52,569 bases of DNA, taken from positions 1 to 52,569 of IMG/VR virus record IMGVR_UViG_3300007513_000054; one strand, 5' to 3'. The translations under genes were made by a program, and so were the position numbers. This DNA comes from a virus. The notes below the pieces were generated by a model. That model ran no database searches and was not told the DNA's origin. It saw only the letters and a list, made by a program, of their open reading frames with translations. Each line of letters begins with the position of its first letter. The stretch's first letter is position 1. Below, in pieces: positions 46,761 through 52,569 of the stretch.

Positions 46761-46997
46761 ATGAATGAAATAGCTTCCTTATTTAATAACAAGGAAACAT
46801 TTAGTATGGAGATAGAACAATTAGTGCAGGAAGAAGATACTTCATATATAGATGCAGTAATGTTTTATTGTGATGAACATGAAATTGATTACAATATTTT
46901 AAAAAAATTAATTGATAATACATTGAAAGCTAAATTGGAGTTGGAAGCCCGAGAACGAAATTTTTTATCTAATAAAGTAAATACATTACCGGTATGA
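46761..46997 (+). CDS. 33: late transcription co-activator gp33-like
   Basis: A 78-residue acidic protein. MEIEQLVQEEDTSYIDAVMF and KLIDNTLKAKLELEARE align by eye with T4 gp33 (IEKMVEEFGMSYLEATTAF...). T4 gp33 bridges host RNA polymerase and the sliding clamp at late promoters. Synteny with gp59 and gp32 is the main support. Overlap with the next gene is four bases. Confidence 0.75.
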   Translation: MNEIASLFNNKETFSMEIEQLVQEEDTSYIDAVMFYCDEHEIDYNILKKLIDNTLKAKLELEARERNFLSNKVNTLPV

Positions 46998-47593
46998 TTA
47001 AAACACAACCAATACAAGTTTATAGAATGTATCTTGGTGTGAAATTGCATTTTTCCGATAAAAAATTTAATTATGTGAAAGCGAAGGGTGGTGTTAAGGT
47101 TAGTCCTGAAGCATTGACTAAGCGGAAGGATCGTTATTATTTTGAGAAACTGTCAGAATCATATTCACCTGATCAGTTATTGGGTTATTTTGTTTCTAAT
47201 TTTGTTTATGGTCAACAAGATGGTGCAGTTATTAATCAAGAAGAAGGTTTTTCAGTTTATTCTAATTGGAAAGCAAAGTTAGAACGATTATCCTATCATG
47301 TTGTGAATGAAGTTCAGGGTTTGGTAGATTCTGATAACTCGTTTAATTCTTTTTTTGTAGTCGAAGATGGAAAGCATCCTATTTTATTGAAAAATCATTT
47401 AAAGGGTGATTTTTCGTTAGAAACAATGCTTATCTTGGATCGATTAACCAATTATTTAGAGGACTGGAGAAATTTTATTAAAGACGAATATGTCTGGCCT
47501 GAAATCTATAATTTATTAATTCGATATAGTCATTTTATAGATTTTGGTAATATTAAACAATATAAAGAAAAAATATTAGAAATATTGAGGTAA
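46994..47593 (+). CDS. 59: helicase loader gp59-like
   Basis: A 199-residue protein matching T4 gp59: VYRMYLGVKLHFSDKKFNYV, then ALTKRKDRYYFEKLSESYSP, as in T4 (QKRRDKYFFQKLSEKY). It loads the gp41 helicase onto gp32-covered single-stranded DNA at forks. It lies between gp33 and gp32 as in T4. Confidence 0.88.
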   Translation: MIKTQPIQVYRMYLGVKLHFSDKKFNYVKAKGGVKVSPEALTKRKDRYYFEKLSESYSPDQLLGYFVSNFVYGQQDGAVINQEEGFSVYSNWKAKLERLSYHVVNEVQGLVDSDNSFNSFFVVEDGKHPILLKNHLKGDFSLETMLILDRLTNYLEDWRNFIKDEYVWPEIYNLLIRYSHFIDFGNIKQYKEKILEILR

Positions 47594-47597
47594 TACT

Positions 47598-48518
47598 ATG
47601 TCTACATTTGCAAATATGAAGAAAGATCGTAAATCTATGATGGATACAGTTCGTAAGGCAGTTGAAAGTTCACAAAATGAAACACAATCATTTCAGGATG
47701 ATAGATTCTGGTATCCTGAAAGAGATAAAGGTGGTAACGGATTTGCTGTAGTTCGTTTTCTTCCACAATCTGAAGGAGAGACAGTTCCTTGGATTAAATA
47801 TTGGGATCACGGGTTTCAAGGTTCTGGCGGTTGGTTTATTGAGAATTGTTTGACATCTATCAATAAAAAATGTCCGGCATGTGAATTTAATACTTCATTG
47901 TGGAATTCGGGTGTTGAATCTGATAAAGATATAGCTCGTAAACAGAAACGTAGATTACGTCATGTTTCCAACATATATGTTGTTCATGATCCGTCTAATC
48001 CGCAGAATGAAGGTAAAGTTATGCTTTATCGTTATGGTAAGAAGATTTATGATAAACTTTCCGAAGCTATGAATCCTGAATTTAAGGATGAAGTAGCTTT
48101 TAATCCGTTTGATTTGTGGGAAGGCGCCGACCTTAAACTCAAAATTCGTAAAGTTGATGGATGGCCAAATTATGATCGTTCTGAATTTGATGAACGAAAG
48201 CCACTGTTTGGTACTGATTCTGAATTAGAGGAAGTATGGAAACAGCAATATAAGTTAGAAGAATTTCTTTCTGATGAGAAATTTAAAACTTATGAGGAGT
48301 TACAAGTTTCGTTAGCTAGAGCATTAGGACAGTCAAAGGATATTGGTACAGTAGAAGATAATGATACAGATTTACAAGAAGAAGTAGTTTTGGAATCTCC
48401 TAGTACTAAGTTTGGTCGAATAGAAGAAAAAGTAGAAACTCCTGAATTAAATATTGATACTGATGCAGGAGAAGAAAAGATGGATTATTTTGCACGTTTA
48501 GCGGAAGATAATCAATAA
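47598..48518 (+). CDS. 32: single-stranded DNA-binding protein gp32-like
   Basis: A 306-residue gp32 homolog. Basic N-terminal cooperativity segment (KKDRKSMMDTVRKAVE), core DNA-binding domain DDRFWYPERDKGGNGFAVVR with the zinc site H...C...C..C (WDHGFQ, ENCLTS, KKCPAC), and an acidic C-terminal tail (residues 255-306) that contacts replication proteins. It is the last gene of the rightward unit, before a terminator. Confidence 0.95.
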   Translation: MSTFANMKKDRKSMMDTVRKAVESSQNETQSFQDDRFWYPERDKGGNGFAVVRFLPQSEGETVPWIKYWDHGFQGSGGWFIENCLTSINKKCPACEFNTSLWNSGVESDKDIARKQKRRLRHVSNIYVVHDPSNPQNEGKVMLYRYGKKIYDKLSEAMNPEFKDEVAFNPFDLWEGADLKLKIRKVDGWPNYDRSEFDERKPLFGTDSELEEVWKQQYKLEEFLSDEKFKTYEELQVSLARALGQSKDIGTVEDNDTDLQEEVVLESPSTKFGRIEEKVETPELNIDTDAGEEKMDYFARLAEDNQ

Positions 48519-48665
48519 AGACATTGAGTAGAGCAATCCGATGATTAACCTATGATTCGTTCATAGAATTATTTCATTGGGAAAACAGTCCTCAGAGGGT
48601 CTCTATTCTGAACGGCATAGATTTGTAGTAAGGTAGCACCTTACCTTCTATGCCGTTTTTTTTTA
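48519..48665 (+). ncRNA. candidate structured RNA / gp32 3' region
   Basis: The 144-base gap between convergent genes contains a run of hairpins: CTATGA-TTCGT-TCATAG (48550-48566), TCAGA/TCTGA (48592-48611) and the terminator stem, which has a nested GTAAGGT-AGC-ACCTTAC. This is far more structure than a simple terminator, so it may be a small RNA or a stabilising 3' end. No known RNA family is recognised. Confidence 0.4.
48612..48664 (+). terminator. strong Rho-independent terminator
   Basis: ACGGCATAGA pairs with TCTATGCCGT around an inner 7-bp hairpin, followed by nine T. It works only for + strand transcription, since no T run exists on the other side. Confidence 0.92.
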
Positions 48666-49103
48666 ATCTGTGTCTGCTGTTTTTTTGTTATTACCATTAT
48701 TAATATTATTGCCATTTTTATTGGTGTTAATGGTAAAGTTTCTGACATCAAAAAAACTGCTTACTGCTCCTCCAACAATACCAATAAACACAAGAATTAT
48801 TCTTTCAAAAAATGCCATTTCTCTTTCTATTGCTTCCTGACCTGTAGCCCATCCGACAAATACTAAAGTCCACATACACATTACTAATAATACTACACCA
48901 AAAAATATGTGTTTTAATAAGCCATGCTGTGCTGATAGTTTTTCGTGTATAGCTAGTTGTTCTGATGTATCATGATGATCACTTTTAGATTCTGTTAATT
49001 GTGATGATAAATCTTCTATCTCCTTTTTTAAAAGGAGAATCATTTCATGGTCTGAATCTACTATATCTTCTAAATCATGTCTGTCTCTATCATTTAAACT
49101 CAT
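48663..49103 (-). CDS. membrane protein, leftward
   Basis: A 146-residue protein. Coiled-coil N-terminus (residues 8-65, LLLKKEIEDLSSQLTESKSD), two membrane segments (IFFGVVLLVMCMWTLVFVGW and ERIILVFIGIVGGAVSSFF) and an asparagine-rich tail. It could be a holin-type protein by size and layout, or a structural membrane partner. It is separated by one base from the large gene upstream of it on this strand. Confidence 0.65.
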   Translation of the reverse strand: MSLNDRDRHDLEDIVDSDHEMILLLKKEIEDLSSQLTESKSDHHDTSEQLAIHEKLSAQHGLLKHIFFGVVLLVMCMWTLVFVGWATGQEAIEREMAFFERIILVFIGIVGGAVSSFFDVRNFTINTNKNGNNINNGNNKKTADTD

Positions 49104-49104
49104 A

Positions 49105-52100
49105 TTAACTTCCTACTATAGACATGGTTCTCATTCTTCTATCATCTCTTACAGAAGGTTTAACAGATTGATACGTAGTATTGTTTTGCACATTAGCTGT
49201 TGGTGCATTGATAGCAGTTTGATTTGAGCCTTCCATATGACTCATTGTTCTTAGTTCCATTTGAGCCGTTTCCTTTTCTATTCTTGCAGTTTCTAATTGC
49301 GTGGCTGTCTGCGGAGTTCCGTAATCCATATTCAATGCTGTTGGAGGAACTACTACTGGTGCTGAAGGATATGCTAATTGTTCTATAGGTAATAATAGAC
49401 TTTCTGTTGCTAATGCAATTCTTTTAAGTGGATCCCATACGTAAGCCATTGTATAATTTTTTAGTGTACTTAATGTACTATCAGATAAATGTACTCTACC
49501 TAATGTTTCTTGATCCATTAATTTCTTTTCTTGTTCAGGTCCAATTGGAGCTACAATAGCTGATTGTAAGTGAAGACTAGCAGCCGTTATACTTCCCATT
49601 TTGATTGATGGTATTTCAAATGTTTTTGGCATGGAACTCTTTTTCTTACCGAATAGTCCCATAAATCCACCCCTTTTCTGACCACCACCAAATGCGTTCA
49701 TTATTTCGTTGATTACTTTTATTGCTTTTTTAGTTTCACCGCTTTTTAATTCTTTAGCTGCCTTTTTAATATCAACAGACATTTTTAACATTCCGGCACC
49801 AACAGCGTTAAACTTCTGTGATATTTTTCCACCTTCAGTTATTTTTGCTACTGCTGTTAGAATTTTTCCTAGTCTGGTCATTGCTGGTAAAGCAATTAGA
49901 GATGCAAGTCCAAAGGCAGTTAAAGAAATACCTAATGCTATAAAGGCAGGTCCTAGTGCAAAGATAAATGCTACAATTTTAACCATTTGAGTTACTTTGA
50001 ATGATGCTAAAACTTCTAAGAATTCTCCTATTCCACCTAATACAGTTTTAATTCCTTGAGCTAAAGCTCCTATAATTACAGCTATAGCTGTTCCAAATGC
50101 TTTAATTATATTTGCAAATGCTTCAAAAGCAGGTGCGGCTATTCTTAATGCTACACCTAGTCCTATGATTGCTGCTGTGATCACAGCAAGAACAGGAGCT
50201 GCTCCTATTAAAGCTGGAGCTGCTTGGGCTAATCCTTTAACAAATCCTGCTATTCCTCGTCCAATTCCTGATAAAAAGGAAGCTATTCCTTTTCCTACAG
50301 CTTTCATTACAGAACCAATCGCTTCAAAAACTTTTAATATACCGCCAGAGAACCAATCTTTAATTTTACTAAAGAAGTCTTTAATTCCACTAAATTTTTC
50401 TGTTATAGCACTTACTTTTCCAGATACTTTATCTTGTATTCCGCTTATTACTCCTCCATCTTTGTTTAGAATTTGATCTACAGCTCCTTCTGCGGGAGGA
50501 GCTTCTGTTTTTCCTCCAATTTTTCCTAATATGAAACCTTTTAATTTTGATCCAATATTTTTGGCTGTTACTCCAGTTTTTTCTGAATCATCTATTTGTT
50601 TTTCACCTCTATTAAAGAAGTTTAGCCCAGTATCCCATAATTTTTTTGCTTGTCCGATTCCTCCATCACCAGTTGCTTTATCTAATGCACCAGTTGATTG
50701 TGCAAATTGTAATCCTGCCTGCCACCATTTTTTATCTTCACCTGGTTTAACTTCTGTTGCTTGTCCTACAGCATTGGCTAAGAATCCCTCTTTGCCACCT
50801 TGTTTGAAAGCTGATAACATTGAGGCAGCTTTACCTACTTTAGTTTCTGTATCTTTACTATTGGTTAATAATTTTCCCATAACTGTATGAGGAGCAATCA
50901 TATCTGTTCCTGCTCGGTATAATCCTTCTTTACCACCATCTTGGAATGATTGTATTAGATTCACTCCACTAGCAGCCATTGTATGACCAAATCCTTCTTG
51001 TTGTTTTCCTAACCATTCACCAAGCTTTGTTCCTTCAAGAGCATCTAGTCCTTTGTTTAAGTAAGGATTATTTTTTATATTCTCAATAGTATTTCCTAGA
51101 TTACTAGACCATGTTGGTTCCCATCCCAAGTCTGGTATAACTGGATCGTTCATTATAGGAGCATTGGCTAATGTTTTATCAAATTGTTTTACAGCTTGAA
51201 TATTATTCGCTTTAGCTTCTTTCTTTTCTTCTTCGGTGGGAGCTATACTTGTAACAGCTTTATGTAGATCTGCTCTTTGTCTTGCTTCTATTTCTGCCTT
51301 TCTTGCTTCAGCAGTAGCTACATTGATAGCATGTTGTTTTTCCCATTTAGCCCTTTCTTCTAATGCTCTTTGATATGCAGCATCTCTGGCAGCTTTAGCT
51401 GCTTGATGTTTTTCTAGATTTTCATCTCTTACTCTTTCTCTAACAGGTTTTAATTCACTAGGATCAGTTCCAGAATCAGTTCCAAGCAAGTCCCAATCAT
51501 CAGTAGCATCAGCTTCTGCTTTAATTTTTTTATCAAGTTCTTCTAATACAGGAGCAGATTTTTCTTGTGCTTCTTTTGCTGTTGTAGATGTTTCAGCTAT
51601 TTCTTTAATACTTTCTGCAACTTTGTTTTTATCTAAATTTTTAATTGGACCTTCCATATTATACAGACATGTATAGATACGTTCTAATTGACTAATAACT
51701 TCTCCTAATTGTTCTCTTCTGGTATGATTAGCATCAATCATTTCAGGATCCATTTTTACAACTGTACTCATGCTAGTTAAGTCTGGAGCAGATAGTTGGT
51801 CTTTTAATGCTTTTAATGGATCATCTCCCTTATTTACTTCTGCTAGTACTCTTTCGGCTTCTTCCCTTAATCTTTTTTCTTCATGATGATATGCTAGTTT
51901 TGTAACTAAGTTTTGTTGTTCTTCATTTAATTGTTTATGGTGTAGTTTTTGTAGATCAAATCCTAAGTCGTCATTTAGAACTTTTAATTTTTGTATTTTT
52001 TTCTGACGCTGTTTGGAATCAAGCTCCATTTCACCTATCTCATTGATTAATTTTAATCTTTTATTTAAATTACTTTTAGTTTTTTTATCTAATTCGGAAT

Positions 52101-52569
52101 CCCATGGTTTTTCTTTTTCTGTTCCTTCTTTCTTTAAAGGTTCAGGTCCTTCTTCTTTGTCTTTACCCCAAAATTTTAATTTACCTGCTAATTTTCTAGG
52201 ATCAAGATTGTCTTTTGCAAATTGTACAATTCTAGCAAAGGCATTTGGTATCCATTCAGCTAGTTCTTTAATGGGGTCTGTAACTGTTGTAATTATATTT
52301 TTCATCCAAGGAGGAATAATATTATCCCATACATAATCAAAGAAAGCTGTAAATTTATCTCCTACTTTTGAGAATATTTCAAGAGGATAGTGTAATATAG
52401 CTTGTACAGAATTTTGTATTTTTTCAATAGTAGAGGAAAAGTCTACTTTTCCTAATCCAAATAATGAAGCTATCCGATTTATAAAACTTTCTACAAGTTT
52501 GATCGGAGCTGCTATCATACCATTTATACCTTCTTTAATTCCACCTACAAGACCATCTGTTTTAAATCC
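49105..52569 (-). CDS. very large structural-type protein, 5' end outside window
   Basis: At least 1,154 residues; the frame stays open through the right edge (start not visible). The first 550 residues are helical and charged with long coiled coils, residues about 570-700 contain repeated K/G-rich motifs, and a later block is alanine/glycine/isoleucine-rich and hydrophobic (IAGFVKGLAQAAPALIGAAP and similar). This layout resembles tape-measure or baseplate-associated proteins. The C-terminal part is polar with QTAINAPTANVQNNTTYQSV. Leftward orientation marks a virion-structure block. Confidence 0.6.
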   Translation of the reverse strand, partial: GFKTDGLVGGIKEGINGMIAAPIKLVESFINRIASLFGLGKVDFSSTIEKIQNSVQAILHYPLEIFSKVGDKFTAFFDYVWDNIIPPWMKNIITTVTDPIKELAEWIPNAFARIVQFAKDNLDPRKLAGKLKFWGKDKEEGPEPLKKEGTEKEKPWDSELDKKTKSNLNKRLKLINEIGEMELDSKQRQKKIQKLKVLNDDLGFDLQKLHHKQLNEEQQNLVTKLAYHHEEKRLREEAERVLAEVNKGDDPLKALKDQLSAPDLTSMSTVVKMDPEMIDANHTRREQLGEVISQLERIYTCLYNMEGPIKNLDKNKVAESIKEIAETSTTAKEAQEKSAPVLEELDKKIKAEADATDDWDLLGTDSGTDPSELKPVRERVRDENLEKHQAAKAARDAAYQRALEERAKWEKQHAINVATAEARKAEIEARQRADLHKAVTSIAPTEEEKKEAKANNIQAVKQFDKTLANAPIMNDPVIPDLGWEPTWSSNLGNTIENIKNNPYLNKGLDALEGTKLGEWLGKQQEGFGHTMAASGVNLIQSFQDGGKEGLYRAGTDMIAPHTVMGKLLTNSKDTETKVGKAASMLSAFKQGGKEGFLANAVGQATEVKPGEDKKWWQAGLQFAQSTGALDKATGDGGIGQAKKLWDTGLNFFNRGEKQIDDSEKTGVTAKNIGSKLKGFILGKIGGKTEAPPAEGAVDQILNKDGGVISGIQDKVSGKVSAITEKFSGIKDFFSKIKDWFSGGILKVFEAIGSVMKAVGKGIASFLSGIGRGIAGFVKGLAQAAPALIGAAPVLAVITAAIIGLGVALRIAAPAFEAFANIIKAFGTAIAVIIGALAQGIKTVLGGIGEFLEVLASFKVTQMVKIVAFIFALGPAFIALGISLTAFGLASLIALPAMTRLGKILTAVAKITEGGKISQKFNAVGAGMLKMSVDIKKAAKELKSGETKKAIKVINEIMNAFGGGQKRGGFMGLFGKKKSSMPKTFEIPSIKMGSITAASLHLQSAIVAPIGPEQEKKLMDQETLGRVHLSDSTLSTLKNYTMAYVWDPLKRIALATESLLLPIEQLAYPSAPVVVPPTALNMDYGTPQTATQLETARIEKETAQMELRTMSHMEGSNQTAINAPTANVQNNTTYQSVKPSVRDDRRMRTMSIVGS

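Noticed and set aside
49709-52336. Several + strand open frames opposite the large leftward gene
   Set aside because: They are antisense to a clear long gene, with compositionally biased peptides and no ribosome sites.

Overview
This window reads as part of an AT-rich, T4-like (contractile-tailed) virulent phage genome. The evidence is a set of T4 core replication and transcription genes: a gp61-type primase (1020-2012), RNase H (11489-12331), and a gp33-gp59-gp32 block (46761-48518) in adjacent order. There are also PhoH, a CobS-like AAA+ ATPase with a VWA/HExxH partner, a UvsW-era style of dense overlapping genes, and several TATAAATA sequences that look like T4 late promoters. Almost everything is on the + strand. 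Two genes at the right edge (48663-52569) run the other way, and the last one continues past the window. The host cannot be named. The class II ribonucleotide reductase, a complete ammonium transporter, ThyX and an A-type Fe-S carrier suggest an aquatic host. Sigma-28-type promoters and a flagellin-like gene suggest a motile, flagellated one.

Layout. 1-6365: primase, a secreted LamG-like protein, B12-dependent NrdJ and small conserved phage genes. 6377-14890: PhoH, Fe-S carrier, GIY-YIG nuclease, RNase H, and three of the four members of a paralogous family that I suspect is ADP-ribosyltransferase-like. Some of the surrounding proteins begin with T4-like capsid-targeting sequences. 15031-19424: HAD phosphatase, AmtB, staphylococcal-type nuclease, ThyX. 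19500-25268: small membrane proteins and lipoproteins plus the fourth paralog. 25269-26042: a 774-base non-coding stretch with 20-bp and 19-bp tandem repeats, palindromes, a terminator and three repeated promoter elements; it is a candidate replication origin or control region. 26043-33608: a dense array of tiny, mostly unknown genes (probably early, host-interaction genes) with a PD-(D/E)XK nuclease, a GP88 protein and an HNH-like protein ending in two clamp-binding motifs. 33674-40971: CobS/CobT-like pair, a protein ending in the Ia domain of NAD+ ligase, and a nuclease. 41038-45501: Hsp20, FmdB-like protein, lipoprotein, flagellin-like protein, GH108 endolysin, trypsin-like protease, RecB-like exonuclease. 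45492-48518: tRNA-Thr, a secreted protein with a second gene nested in another frame, then gp33, gp59 and gp32. 48519-48665: a structured, terminator-ended RNA candidate. Then come the leftward genes, including a very large probable structural protein.

The most unusual signal is a ten-copy repeat, TAAAGTTT-N11-GTCGATAA, with the spacer exactly 11 in every copy. It matches the flagellar sigma-28 (FliA) promoter consensus TAAAGTTT-N11-GCCGATAA. Seven copies sit at a fixed short distance upstream of genes in the 26-34 kb region, two lie in the non-coding control region without a gene, and one lies inside a coding sequence. Together with a flagellin-like gene, this suggests a phage that ties expression of one gene set to the flagellar sigma factor of a motile host (or to its own FliA-like factor). 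A second promoter set (TTGACA-N17/18-TATAAT, with the extended context TATGTTATAATAT) drives primase, RNase H, gp33-59-32 and other units. A possible third set (TATAAATA) precedes the packaged-protein candidates and Hsp20.

All assignments come from reading the sequence and recalled family motifs; no search was run.
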